64,000 nt of DNA. Source: Rhodobacterales bacterium. GTDB taxonomy: Bacteria > Pseudomonadota > Alphaproteobacteria > Rhodobacterales > Rhodobacteraceae. Positions 29,049 to 38,200 of this stretch are shown here, one piece after another; positions within the stretch are counted from its first letter, which is position 1; each line of letters begins with the position of its first letter. The notes under the pieces are model-generated. The model saw nothing but the letters and a program-made list of their open reading frames with translations, did not search any database and was not told the origin of the DNA. The stretch covers positions 19,255-83,254 of the forward strand of contig QKJR01000012.1 of the NCBI GenBank assembly GCA_003249215.1, in the 5' to 3' direction. Position numbers and translations under genes: made by a program.

Positions 29049-29213
29049 CTAGTCGGGCAAGGCGCCGCAGAAGCCGCCTGCCGCCGCAAGCCCCGAGCCG
29101 AAGGCAAAGGCCGGCGGCGCGCGGTAGGGATTGGGGGGCGATGCGGCAAGGTCGAAGGCCAGAAGCCCCGCAACCCCGAGAGCCATCAGCGTGGCGGTGG
29201 AGCGGCGCGTCAT
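29049..29213 (-). CDS. Small exported or membrane protein after YeeE/YedE
   Basis: A 54-aa frame whose ATG overlaps the stop of the permease gene (ATGA), indicating coupled translation. It has a basic N-terminus (MTRRST), one hydrophobic segment (about 6-22, ATLMALGVAGLLAFDLA) and a C-terminal FCGALPD. I do not recognise a family. The tight overlap is the main evidence that it is real. It might be a small accessory to the sulfur permease. Confidence 0.55.
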   Translation of the reverse strand: MTRRSTATLMALGVAGLLAFDLAASPPNPYRAPPAFAFGSGLAAAGGFCGALPD

Positions 29214-30340
29214 GTCCGGGCCTCCAGTCCCACGAGCGGACGGATACGGATGCCGACGAAGGCCCCCGCGAAAGCCGCCGCGAACCAGACCCAGCCGTGC
29301 AGGCTGCCGGTCGAGATCCCCGAGAAGAAGGCGCCGACGTTGCAGCCGAAGGCAAGCCGCGAGGAATAGCCCAGCAGCAGCCCCGCGACGATCGTCGCCA
29401 CCCAGGCCCGCGCCGGATAGCGCGGCAGTTTCTGCGACAGGCCCCCGCTGCGCCAGGCGGCGACACCGAAGGCCCCGGCGATCAGCCCCAGATCGGTGAG
29501 CGAGGTATAGTCGGTCAGAAGCGAGCTGGTGACCCGCTCCATCGAGCCGGGCGCCGCCCAGAAGGCCGAGCCGCCCAGATCGGCGCCCATCGCTACCGCG
29601 CCCTTGGCGACCCACAGGCCGAGGCCATAGACCACGCCCCAGGGCTGACCCGCCACCAGCAGGTTCGCGATGCCCAGCGCCGCAAGCAGCACCGCCGCCA
29701 CGACATAGCGCGCGGGCAGACGCCGCGAGCCCGGCTTGCCGAGCGCCCAGAACAGCCCCGCGACCAGCGCCAGCGCCCCGAGCGTCACGCCAAGGCCGAA
29801 GCCCCCGCGCAGCGTCAGCACCGGCAGCGCGCCGAGCCCGGTCCACCAGATCAGCCCATAGGCCCCCGCGAAGCTGCCGATGGCGAAGAAGGGCAGCGCC
29901 ACAAGCCCGATCGGATTGCCCGAACCCGCATTCACCAGCGTCCCCGAGCCACAGCCCAGAACCACCTGCATCGCCGCGCCAAAGACGAAGGCGCCGCCGA
30001 TCATCGCCCAGCCGATCGGCGCCTGCGCCCCGCTCAGCTCGCCCGCATGCGAGCTCAGGAGCGGGATCGCCACCACCGAGACGAGGCCGATCGCCAGCAG
30101 TTGCGCGAGAATCCCCGCAGGCTCGCGGCGCAGGATCATCGCCCGCCACGGCCCCGCAAAGCCAAAGCGCAGCCCCTCGAGCGTGATGCCGAAGCCAAGC
30201 CCGATCGCCAGCATCAGCCCGTAGCGTGCGCCCACGAAGAGCGCGACCGCCGCGACCGCCGCCAGCGCGCCCAGCAGCAGGGCCGCGCGCCGCGTCCCCT
30301 GCCCTGCGGGCCGCGCCTCGATCCCCTCCGCGAGCGCCAT
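29210..30340 (-). CDS. YeeE/YedE (TsuA-like) sulfur-compound permease
   Basis: A 376-aa integral membrane protein with about ten hydrophobic segments and the two cysteine blocks of the YeeE/YedE family: GCGSGTLVNAGSG (about 127-139) and SRLAFGCNVGAFFSGI near the C-terminus. Family members import thiosulfate or related sulfane-sulfur species through conserved cysteines. It overlaps the sulfurtransferase stop by ATGA, so the two form an operon handling thiosulfate-type sulfur. Confidence 0.88.
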   Translation of the reverse strand: MALAEGIEARPAGQGTRRAALLLGALAAVAAVALFVGARYGLMLAIGLGFGITLEGLRFGFAGPWRAMILRREPAGILAQLLAIGLVSVVAIPLLSSHAGELSGAQAPIGWAMIGGAFVFGAAMQVVLGCGSGTLVNAGSGNPIGLVALPFFAIGSFAGAYGLIWWTGLGALPVLTLRGGFGLGVTLGALALVAGLFWALGKPGSRRLPARYVVAAVLLAALGIANLLVAGQPWGVVYGLGLWVAKGAVAMGADLGGSAFWAAPGSMERVTSSLLTDYTSLTDLGLIAGAFGVAAWRSGGLSQKLPRYPARAWVATIVAGLLLGYSSRLAFGCNVGAFFSGISTGSLHGWVWFAAAFAGAFVGIRIRPLVGLEART

Positions 30341-31269
30341 CAGTTGCCGCCCTTGAGCTGGTTCAGCAGATTGGTGAAGAGCCCCGGCTGGTTCGCCATT
30401 TTGCCGTCAGTATGGGAATATTCGACCATCGAGGCGGGATAGAGTTTGACGTTCTCGATCCCCGCGACCTCGGACAGCGCGAACCAGTCGGTCGCCGCCC
30501 AATGCCCGGTGTTGCAGAACGAGACCACCTCATCATCGGCCTCGATCCCGAGACGCGCCTTGAGCGCGCTCGCGTCGCCGGTGGGGTCGATGGCGGTCGC
30601 CCCGGCACGGAAGAACTCGGTATAGGGCAGGTTCTGCGCGCCGGGCAGCGTGCCGGGACGGGCCGCGGCGGGGGCCGCTTTCTTGCCTTCGAAGAAGGCC
30701 GGGGGACGCGCGTCGACGAGGATCGCCTTGCTGGTGCCCGCAACCACATCGCTCACCGCGGCAGTGTCGGCGGTCCAGGTGTCGTTCCAGGCGATGTTCA
30801 GATCGGTCGGCATCAGCGTGACCGTCTCGGTCGAGATCGGCAGGCCCGCGTTGACCCAGGCCGTCGCGCCGCCGTTCAGCACCGACAGATCGGTGAAGCC
30901 CGTGCTTTTTAGCGTCCAGTAGACCCGCGCGGCGGCGCCGAAATCGGTGTCGGTATCGCCTTGCGAGACGATCACCACCGGGCGTGCCGGATCGAGGCCG
31001 AGCGTTTCATAGGTCGCTTCGAGCTTTTCGACCGGGGGCACGGCGCCGGGGTTGTCCTCGGGGCCACGGAAGAGACCATAGGGGGCCGAGACAGCTCCCT
31101 CGATATGGCCCTCGGCATAGCCCTTGGTGCGGATATCGAGCACGATCGGCGCCTCGGTCGTCGCGGCAAGCTCGGCCGGGGTCACAAGCGGGCCGAGGTC
31201 ACCCGCGAAAGCAGTGCTTGCAAGCAGGGTAGCCAGACCGGAGAGCGGAAGAAGGGCGAGACGGGGCAT
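30340..31269 (-). CDS. Periplasmic thiosulfate/3-mercaptopyruvate sulfurtransferase
   Basis: A 309-aa tandem-rhodanese protein with a signal peptide (MPRLALLPLSGLATLLASTAFA). The first rhodanese domain has no active cysteine (VIVSQGDTD in place of the loop); the second carries the catalytic loop FCNTGHWAA with C252. It transfers sulfane sulfur in the periplasm. First gene of the unit with the YeeE/YedE permease. The start at 31269 gives a clean signal peptide; earlier in-frame ATGs do not. The 218 bp to the kinase gene hold no recognised feature. Confidence 0.88.
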   Translation of the reverse strand: MPRLALLPLSGLATLLASTAFAGDLGPLVTPAELAATTEAPIVLDIRTKGYAEGHIEGAVSAPYGLFRGPEDNPGAVPPVEKLEATYETLGLDPARPVVIVSQGDTDTDFGAAARVYWTLKSTGFTDLSVLNGGATAWVNAGLPISTETVTLMPTDLNIAWNDTWTADTAAVSDVVAGTSKAILVDARPPAFFEGKKAAPAAARPGTLPGAQNLPYTEFFRAGATAIDPTGDASALKARLGIEADDEVVSFCNTGHWAATDWFALSEVAGIENVKLYPASMVEYSHTDGKMANQPGLFTNLLNQLKGGN

Positions 31270-31487
31270 CGAGGTATCCTTGGCAGATGGGATGTTTTGT
31301 CCGCATTTGAGCAGTTTTGCGCGACAATCAAGGAACGGATGCCGGTCATGCGGCTGCGGACAAGGAACAGATTTCCGCTTTCCGGGGATACGCGCAACCC
31401 CGCGCATGTCGCGGGCGTGTGGGGCGGGATGCCCGTGCCACGCCGGGGGCGGGACCGGAAACGGGGTCCTTTTTCGCGGTCCTTGCC

Positions 31488-32462
31488 TCAGCCCTCTCCC
31501 GGCGGGAAGAGGATGCGGAATCGGGTTCCTGCCGGGGCAGGCATGGTGCGGATCCCGGCCCGGTGCGCCGCAAGCAGGTTGCGCACCACGGCGAGGCCCA
31601 TGCCCGTGCCCCCGGCCTCGCGGCGCGTGGTGAAGAAGGGTTCGAAGATCCGTTCGGCATTGCCCGGCGAAATTCCCGGCCCGTCGTCCGCAATATCGAG
31701 GATCGCCCGCCCGGCCTCGGATTGCGCGCGCAGTGTGACCGCCCCCGCGCCACTCTCGGCCGCATTGCGCAGAAGCTGGCCGAGCACGATTGCGAGCCCG
31801 GGCGCGGCGAGCGGCAGCGGCGCCTCCGCGCCCTCGGCCTGCACCGTCAGCCCGGGCCAGTCCGCGCGCAATTCAGGCAGAAGTTCGGCCAGCGTGGTCG
31901 CGCCGAGATAGCGCGTCTCGCGGGCGCGGGCGGCCTCGCGCAATGCGCTCAGTTGCGCCTCGATCTGCGCGCGGGCGCCGTCGATCTGCGCCACGATCGG
32001 CGCGTCGGCGGGGTCGAGCGTGCCGCCATCCTCGAGCAGCTCGCAGGCCGCGCGGATCGCCGAAACCGGGGTCTTGATCTCGTGGGTCACGTGATCGGTG
32101 AAGCTGCGCACGGTCGCCTCTCGGTCGCGCAGGGCCTCGGCCATGGCGATCACGCGGCGCGCGGTGGCATGCAGCTCGCGGGTGCCGAAATGCGCGGGCG
32201 GCGGCGGCTCGGCGCCGCTCTCCTGGGCGCGGGCATAGGCCTCGAGCGCGTGGATCGGGCGCAGCAGCAGCCGCACCAGCAGCCAGCCGAGCGCCGCCGT
32301 CGCCAGCGCGATCGCCCCCCCGAGCGCGAGCGCCGCGGTGCGAAACCCGATCGCCGGCCCCAGATAGCGCAGCGCCACCAGCCCCGCGAACGACAGCGCC
32401 AGCGTGCCCGCGAGCGCGCCCCCCAGCACGAAGCCGAGCGAGGGCCGCCAGCGACGGCTCAT
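31488..32462 (-). CDS. Two-component sensor histidine kinase
   Basis: A 324-aa kinase with two membrane helices (about 11-34 and 43-65) and almost no periplasmic loop, a HAMP-like linker, the phosphorylation box [10 protein letters not shown] (H127), an N-box LRNAAES, and G-boxes DDGPGIS and GTGMGLAVV. The short sensor region suggests it senses within the membrane or through a partner. Its start overlaps the restored stop of the response-regulator gene (ATGA). Its cognate regulator is damaged, so the kinase may be an orphan here. Confidence 0.88.
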   Translation of the reverse strand: MSRRWRPSLGFVLGGALAGTLALSFAGLVALRYLGPAIGFRTAALALGGAIALATAALGWLLVRLLLRPIHALEAYARAQESGAEPPPPAHFGTRELHATARRVIAMAEALRDREATVRSFTDHVTHEIKTPVSAIRAACELLEDGGTLDPADAPIVAQIDGARAQIEAQLSALREAARARETRYLGATTLAELLPELRADWPGLTVQAEGAEAPLPLAAPGLAIVLGQLLRNAAESGAGAVTLRAQSEAGRAILDIADDGPGISPGNAERIFEPFFTTRREAGGTGMGLAVVRNLLAAHRAGIRTMPAPAGTRFRILFPPGEG

Positions 32463-33108
32463 CGACAGGCCCCCATCCGCATCCCCTGACCGTGGACCGT
32501 CTCGATCGCATCGGCGCAGCCGGTCTCGGCCAGCTTGCGGCGCAGGTTGCGCAGGTGGCTGTCGAGCGTGCGATCCGAGACGGCACTGCGCCCCCCCAGA
32601 GCCCGGCCACCAGTTCGGTGCGCGGGGTCAGCCGCGCGGGGTCCTGCATCAGCCGCAGCAGCAGGCCGAATTCGGTGGCGGTCAGCGCGACCTCGAGCGC
32701 ATCCACGCGGCAGATCCGGGCGTGGGGATCGAGCGAGAGCCGCCCGTGATCGAGCCGCGCCACGGGCGCCGGACCCGCCGTGCGCTTGAGGATCGCGCGC
32801 ACCCGCGCGATCAGCTCGCGCGGGCTGAAGGGTTTGGTGACGTAATCGTCGGCGCCGAGTTCGAGCCCGAGGATGCGGTCGATCTCGTCGTCGCGGGCGG
32901 TCAGGAACAGGATCGGCACCTTGGAGCGCGCACGGATCCGGCGGCAGGTCTCGAACCCGTCCATCTCGGGCAGGCCGACGTCGAGCACGATCAGATCGGG
33001 CGCCTCGCGCGCGGCATGGACCAGCGCCTGCGCGCCATCGGCGGCGGTGATCACGGCATGACCCGCCCGTTCGAGCGCGAGCCGCACCAGATCGCGCAGC
33101 CGGGGATC
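32459..33108 (-). pseudogene. Response regulator (OmpR type), 5'-truncated and frameshifted
   Basis: Receiver-domain residues are readable from [11 protein letters not shown] onward: phospho-acceptor in [20 protein letters not shown], and VTKPFSP. The first ~10 residues, including the acidic pair that binds magnesium, are missing: upstream DNA in this frame is not receiver-like. A second lesion lies in a run of seven G (plus strand C7 at 32591-32597). With eight G the winged-helix part would continue as [20 protein letters not shown] and end at a TGA overlapping the kinase ATG. Two independent lesions argue for a pseudogene, though the G-run could be a sequencing error. Confidence 0.75.
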
Positions 33109-33536
33109 GGCGGCCCCTCGGGGCGCTGCAGCCAGACGAGCGCCAGCACGAGCCCGCCGATCAGGAAGAGGAGCGACAGCGCCTGCAGGTAATCGACCAC
33201 CGGCAGCGCCGCCAGCACGAACAGCGCCACTGGCCGGTGCCAGGCGCGGGCCCCGCTCAGCCGCACCGCCGCGATCAGGATCGCGCCCGCGAAAACCGCG
33301 AGCGACAGGCCCGGCGCGTGGTGCCAGAAGAGCAGATCCGCGAGCGCCACGAGACACAGGATCGCCCCCGCACGCCCCCTGCCTCGTGCGCCTGCGGTCT
33401 GCGACGGGCCCTGCCCGCCGCCGTCCCCGCCTCCGGTCCCGCCCCCCCCCGGCGGCAGCGGCGGCGGCGCATCCAGCCACCAGCCATCGCGCGCAAGCGA
33501 TTGCGGCAGGCCGCGAATGATCAGGGTCTTGTCCAT
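33051..33536 (-). pseudogene. Truncated multi-pass membrane protein, possibly DUF4153/DUF4173-like
   Basis: From ATG 33536 the frame reads [18 protein letters not shown], then a proline/glycine-rich stretch, then three to four hydrophobic segments ([18 protein letters not shown] and following). Membrane-protein character stops at about 33110 (LQRPEGPP), where the DNA becomes response-regulator sequence read in another frame; the remaining ~19 residues are out-of-frame regulator. The N-terminal part resembles larger multi-pass DUF4153/DUF4173 proteins, a tentative assignment. A deletion joining the two genes is the simplest explanation. Confidence 0.55.
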
Positions 33537-33860
33537 GTCCCACACTCCGTTCGTTGAAGACTGGGGCGAGACTGCGCCGCGGGGCGTGCAGATCCCCGGG
33601 GCGAGACGTGCAGATTTCGTGCAGATCGCCAACGATCGCCCTGTCGAGCTGCGCGCGAGGCCCATGAGCATGCGCCGGCCCGAGCGGCGGGAGGCGAGCC
33701 TGAGCCTTCGCGTTGCGGCCTTCTGCGTTCTGCCGCCCTGCGACAGCCGGTGCTGGGGCTGTCACAAGGCGCGCGGCTGGCTTTCGCGCCGCAGCTTTCC
33801 GGGCCGCCCCCTGCCAGACCGGGATGTCACGGGCGCGGCACGCGCTTCCGAAACGCGAAC
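33537..33860. other. Non-coding gap between truncated membrane-protein gene and RND operon end
   Basis: No gene is supported in this stretch. It holds the likely promoter side of the truncated membrane-protein gene and an unassigned hairpin (GACAGCC 33742-33748 with GGCTGTC 33757-33763). Nothing else is recognised. Confidence 0.5.
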
Positions 33861-33881
33861 GGGCCGCCCCGGGGGCGGCCC
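33861..33881 (-). terminator. Terminator hairpin after the RND permease gene
   Basis: GGGCCGCC and GGCGGCCC form a strong GC stem 28 bp beyond the permease stop. On the minus strand it is followed by GTTCGCGTTT, a weak T-tract. It fits the end of the efflux operon. Confidence 0.55.
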
Positions 33882-33908
33882 GCTGTCGTTTTGCGAGGGG
33901 CGTGGAGA

Positions 33909-36900
33909 TCAGGCCGTTGTCTTGCGGCGGCGGAACAGCAGATCCATCAGCACGAAAAAGAGCGGCACGAAGAAGATCGCAAGCGCCGTCCCCGAGAGCG
34001 TGCCGAAGAAGGTCGCATAGCCGATCGCCTCTCGCGCCCCGGCGCCCGCCCCGGTCGACAGGATCAGCGGCACGACGCCGAGACAGAAGGCCATCGAGGT
34101 CATCAGGATCGGCCGGAACCGCAGCCGCGCTGCCGCGATCACCGCCTCGACCGCATTTTCGCCCATGTGCCGCATCCGGTCGCGGGCGAATTCGACGATC
34201 ATGATCCCGTTCTTGCCGGTCAGGCCCACAACGGTCAGCAGACCGACCTGGAAATAGACCCCGTTCGCCTGCCCGCCGAGCCAGGCGCCAACCAGCGTGC
34301 CGAGGATCCCGACCGGCATCGCGAGGATCACCGAGATCGGGATCACCCAGCTCTCGTAAAGCGCCGCGAGGCACAGGAACACCGCCGCGAGCGAGAGCGC
34401 ATAAAGCACCATCGCGCCGTTGCCGGCCTGCTTTTCCTCAAGCGAGAGGCCCGACCATTGCAGCGAGAAGCCGGGCGGCAGTTGTGCGGCCAGACGCTCC
34501 ATTTCCGCCAGCGCCTCACCCGAGGAGACGCCGGGGCGCGGCGAGCCCTGGATCTCCATCGCGGGAAGCGCGTCATAGCGCACCACCTGCTGCGGACCAT
34601 AGACCCATTCCTCGGTCGCGAAGGTCGAGAGCGCGACGAAATCGCCGTTCTCGTTGGGCACCCGCCAGAGCGCGAAATCCGCAGGCGTCGCACGCGCCCA
34701 GGGCTCGCCCTGAACATAGACGCGCTTGACCCGGCCCTCATAGAGGAAGTCGTTGACGTAGGTCGAGGACCAGACGGTGTTGAGGAACGCCCCGACATCG
34801 GCCGCGGTCAGCCCCACGGCGCCTGCCTTGGGCCAGTCGATGTTGAGCTTGAACTGGGCCGCATCCTCGACCCCGTTCGGACGCACCGCCATCAGCTTGT
34901 CACTTTGCCCCGCCATGCCCAGCAGCATGTTGCGCGCGGCCAGAAGCTCATCGTGGCTTTGTCCGGTGCGGGCCTGCAGGAAGGCGGTGAAGCCGTTCGA
35001 GTTGCCGAGTTCCAGAACCGGCGGCGGCACGATCGGGATCACGACCGCTTCCTTGATGCCGCCCATCAGCGGCCCGAAGGCGCGCGCGGCGATCGCCTGG
35101 GCGCTGTTCTGGGCGCCTTCGCGTTCGTCCCAGTCCTTCAGCTTGACGAACATCATCCCCATGTTTTGACCCTGCCCGGCAAAGGAGAAGCCCACGACCG
35201 AGAACACCGAGGCGACGTTGTCCTTCTCGGCGTTGAGGTAGTATTGCTCGACCTTTTCGACGACGTTCTTGGTCTGCTCCGTGGTGGTGCCTGCGGGGGC
35301 CTGGATGATGGTCATCAGAACGCCCTGATCCTCGTTCGGCAGGAACGAGGTCGGCGTGCGCATGTAGAGCCCGGCCATCGCCGCGACGAGGACGGCATAG
35401 ACGAGAACCCCTTTGATCGGGTTACGCACGACCCATTTCACCAGCCCGCCATAGCCCCCGGTGATCCGGGTGAAGCGGCGCTCGAACCCGTTCGAGAACC
35501 ACGAGGCAAAGCCCGGTTTCGCACCGCCATGCGGCTTGAGCATCGTGGCGCAGAGCGCGGGCGTGAAGACGATGGCGACGATCACCGAAAGCGTCATCGC
35601 CGAGACGATGGTGACCGAGAACTGCTTGTAAATCTCGCCCGTCGAGCCGCCGAAAAAGGCCATCGGCACGAAGACCGCCGAGAGCACCATCGCGATGCCC
35701 ACCAGCGCGCCGGTGATCTCGCCCATGGATTTCTTGGTGGCCTCCTTGGGCGAAAGATGCTCCTCGGCCATGATCCGCTCGACGTTCTCGACGACGACGA
35801 TCGCGTCATCGACCAGAAGCCCGATCGCCAGCACCATGGCGAGCATGGTCAGCGTGTTGATCGAAAACCCGAAGGCCGCCATCACCCCGAAGGTGCCCAG
35901 AAGCACGACCGGAACCGCCATCGTCGGGATCAGCGTCGCGCGGATGTTGTGCAGGAACAGAAGCATCACGAGGAAGACGAGCCCGATCGCCTCGAGGAGC
36001 GTATGCACCACGGCCTCGATCGAAATCGTGACGAAGGGCGTGGTGTCATAGGGGATCACATAGCTCATGCCCTCGGGGAAGAAGGGGGCGACCTCGGCCA
36101 GGCGCGCCTTGACCAGCTTGGCGGTATCGAGCGCGTTGGCGCCCGAGGCGAGCTGGATCGCCATCCCCGACGAGGGGGCGCCATCGTAGAAGGCCGAGAT
36201 CTCGTAGTTTTCGGCGCCAAGCTCGACCCGCGCCACGTCGCGCAGCAGCACCATGCCGCCGTCGGTATCGGCACGCAGCACGATGCGCTCGAAATCCTGC
36301 GGGGTTTTCAGCAGCGATTGCGCGGTGATCGTGGCGTTCAGGAGCTGCCCCTCGGGGGCAGGTTGCGCGCCGAAGGAACCCGCCGAGATCTGCGCGTTCT
36401 GGCCCTGCACTGCGGCGATCACCGTCGCGGGCGCCATGTCATAGGATTTGAGCTTCTGCGGATCGAGCCAGATCCGCATCGCATATTCCGAGCCGAAGAC
36501 CTGAACCGAGCCCACACCCGGCAGCCGCGAGAAGTTCTCGACCATCGAGGAGTTCATGTAATCGGCCAGCTCGACATGATTGCGCGAGCCATCGGGCGAG
36601 ATCAGCGAGACGACCATCAGGAAGCCGGTGGTCGACTTCTTGACCGTCACCCCCTGCCGCGTCACCGATTCCGGCAGCGCGGCCTCGGCCTGACTGAGCT
36701 TGTTCTGCACCTGCACCTGCGCGATGTCCGGGTCGGTGCCCAGCTCGAAGCTGAGCGTGATCGTCGCGCGGCCCGTCGAGGTGGTGTCGGATTTGATGTA
36801 GCGCAGCCCGTCAAGGCCGGTCATCTGCTTCTCGATCACCTGCACGACGGTATCGGCGACGGTTTCCGCCGAGGCGCCCGGATAGGTCGCCGAAATGACC

Positions 36901-37028
36901 ACAGAAGGCGAGGCGATCGAGGGATATTGCGAGACCGGGAGCCGCAGGATCGAGAGCGCCCCGAGCCCCATGATCACGATCGCGATCACCCATGCGAAGA
37001 TGGGTCTGTCGATGAAGAAACGCGCCAT
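33909..37028 (-). CDS. RND multidrug efflux permease, AcrB/MexB type
   Basis: A 1039-aa HAE1-family proton-driven exporter. It opens with [17 protein letters not shown], the family hallmark, and has the proton-relay aspartates in [18 protein letters not shown] (fourth membrane helix), a large periplasmic loop after helix 1 and another after helix 7, and about 12 membrane helices. With the fusion protein and outer-membrane factor encoded just upstream it forms a tripartite pump. Stop of the fusion gene is one base upstream of its start. Substrates cannot be read from sequence. Confidence 0.95.
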   Translation of the reverse strand: MARFFIDRPIFAWVIAIVIMGLGALSILRLPVSQYPSIASPSVVISATYPGASAETVADTVVQVIEKQMTGLDGLRYIKSDTTSTGRATITLSFELGTDPDIAQVQVQNKLSQAEAALPESVTRQGVTVKKSTTGFLMVVSLISPDGSRNHVELADYMNSSMVENFSRLPGVGSVQVFGSEYAMRIWLDPQKLKSYDMAPATVIAAVQGQNAQISAGSFGAQPAPEGQLLNATITAQSLLKTPQDFERIVLRADTDGGMVLLRDVARVELGAENYEISAFYDGAPSSGMAIQLASGANALDTAKLVKARLAEVAPFFPEGMSYVIPYDTTPFVTISIEAVVHTLLEAIGLVFLVMLLFLHNIRATLIPTMAVPVVLLGTFGVMAAFGFSINTLTMLAMVLAIGLLVDDAIVVVENVERIMAEEHLSPKEATKKSMGEITGALVGIAMVLSAVFVPMAFFGGSTGEIYKQFSVTIVSAMTLSVIVAIVFTPALCATMLKPHGGAKPGFASWFSNGFERRFTRITGGYGGLVKWVVRNPIKGVLVYAVLVAAMAGLYMRTPTSFLPNEDQGVLMTIIQAPAGTTTEQTKNVVEKVEQYYLNAEKDNVASVFSVVGFSFAGQGQNMGMMFVKLKDWDEREGAQNSAQAIAARAFGPLMGGIKEAVVIPIVPPPVLELGNSNGFTAFLQARTGQSHDELLAARNMLLGMAGQSDKLMAVRPNGVEDAAQFKLNIDWPKAGAVGLTAADVGAFLNTVWSSTYVNDFLYEGRVKRVYVQGEPWARATPADFALWRVPNENGDFVALSTFATEEWVYGPQQVVRYDALPAMEIQGSPRPGVSSGEALAEMERLAAQLPPGFSLQWSGLSLEEKQAGNGAMVLYALSLAAVFLCLAALYESWVIPISVILAMPVGILGTLVGAWLGGQANGVYFQVGLLTVVGLTGKNGIMIVEFARDRMRHMGENAVEAVIAAARLRFRPILMTSMAFCLGVVPLILSTGAGAGAREAIGYATFFGTLSGTALAIFFVPLFFVLMDLLFRRRKTTA

Positions 37029-37029
37029 C

Positions 37030-38163
37030 TCAGTTGCCCTCGCCCTGCGCGGCGAGGGTGCCTTCGGCAGGAACGATCTCGACCGGGGCGCCGACCGCAG
37101 TCTTCTGGAAGCCCGAGCTGATCACCTGATCGCCGTCTTTCAGGCCCTTGGTCACGATCCAGTCCGACCCCGACGATGTGGCGATCTGCACCGGGCGCTG
37201 CGCCACGGTGCCGCCCTCCACGACCCAGACATAGGCATTGCCCGAACGGTCGCGCATCACCGTGTTCTGCGGCAGCGCGAAAGCGGCGCGCGCCAGCGCC
37301 TGCGGCAGGTCGACCTCGACATACATCCCCGGCAAGAGCAGGTGATCGGGGTTCTGGAAAGTCATCCGCAGCGTGATCATGCCGGTCGTGGGCTCCACGT
37401 TCGGCTCGGCTGCGGCGAGGTGCCCGGTCTCGTGATAGATCGAACCATCGGCGAGGATCAGGCTCGCGTCGCCGGTTGCGCGCATCTCGCGGCCCTCGGC
37501 GGTCGAGGTCAGCCGCAGGATGTCGGTCGCCGATTGGGTCACATCGACATAGACCGTATCGAGCGCGCGGATGGTCGCGAGCGCGGTCGTCTGTTGCGCG
37601 GCGACGAGGGCGCCGGTCGTGGTTTGCGACAGGCCGATCTCGCCCGCGATCGGCGCGCGGATCGTCGTGCGGTCGAGGTCGATCTCGGCACTCATCAGTT
37701 GCGCCTCGGCGGCCTGCAGCGCGGCTTCGGCGCCCTGCCGGCCGGCCACGGCGGCATCGCGGTTCTGCGCCGAGCCCGCGTTGTTTCCATAGAGCCGGAT
37801 CGCGCGCTCTTCCTCGGTCACCGCCAGATCGCGGTTGGCGCGGGCCTGCGCCACCGAGGCCTTGGCCGCCGCCACCGCCGCACGATAGCTGTCGTCCTCG
37901 ATCTTGTAGAGGGGCGCGTCCTTGGCGACCGAGGCGCCCTCGTCGAACAGCCGTTCGCGGATGATGCCCGAGACCTGCGGGCGCACCTCGGCCACGGTCG
38001 AGGCCTTGACCCGGCCAGGCAGGCGCGAGGTCAGCGGATGATCCGCGGCCTTGGCGGTGATCACGGTGACACGGGAGGGACCCTGCGCCTGTTGCGCGGC
38101 AAGCGGCGTGGCGAGGCCCAGCAGCAGGAGGGGCAGAACCCTGAGCGGTTTGGACAGAAACAT
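37030..38163 (-). CDS. RND efflux periplasmic adaptor (membrane fusion protein)
   Basis: A 377-aa AcrA/MexA-type adaptor with a signal peptide (MFLSKPLRVLPLLLLGLATPLAAQ; no lipobox cysteine, unlike AcrA), a biotinyl-lipoyl-like half (VSGIIRERLFDEGASV), an alanine-rich coiled hairpin (about 90-150, AAVAAAKASVAQARANRD), the second lipoyl half (TTIRAPIAGEIG) and a beta-barrel region (LLLPGMYVEVDLP). It bridges the permease and the outer-membrane channel. Confidence 0.94.
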   Translation of the reverse strand: MFLSKPLRVLPLLLLGLATPLAAQQAQGPSRVTVITAKAADHPLTSRLPGRVKASTVAEVRPQVSGIIRERLFDEGASVAKDAPLYKIEDDSYRAAVAAAKASVAQARANRDLAVTEEERAIRLYGNNAGSAQNRDAAVAGRQGAEAALQAAEAQLMSAEIDLDRTTIRAPIAGEIGLSQTTTGALVAAQQTTALATIRALDTVYVDVTQSATDILRLTSTAEGREMRATGDASLILADGSIYHETGHLAAAEPNVEPTTGMITLRMTFQNPDHLLLPGMYVEVDLPQALARAAFALPQNTVMRDRSGNAYVWVVEGGTVAQRPVQIATSSGSDWIVTKGLKDGDQVISSGFQKTAVGAPVEIVPAEGTLAAQGEGN

Positions 38164-38200
38164 GAGCGACCTTCGGATTGGGAGAGGAGGAGGGAGGAGA

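Noticed and set aside
29141..30442. Long plus-strand frame opposite the YeeE/YedE permease
   Set aside because: Low-complexity charged translation mirroring membrane-helix codons; the minus strand encodes a clear permease.
31450..31480. Hairpin GGGACC/GGTCC followed by TTTTT on the plus strand
   Set aside because: The T-run is on the plus-strand side, but no plus-strand gene ends here; the neighbouring kinase gene runs the other way, so it is not its terminator.
33750..37121. Plus-strand frame of over 1100 codons opposite the RND permease
   Set aside because: Antisense shadow; the minus strand carries a full-length AcrB-type protein.
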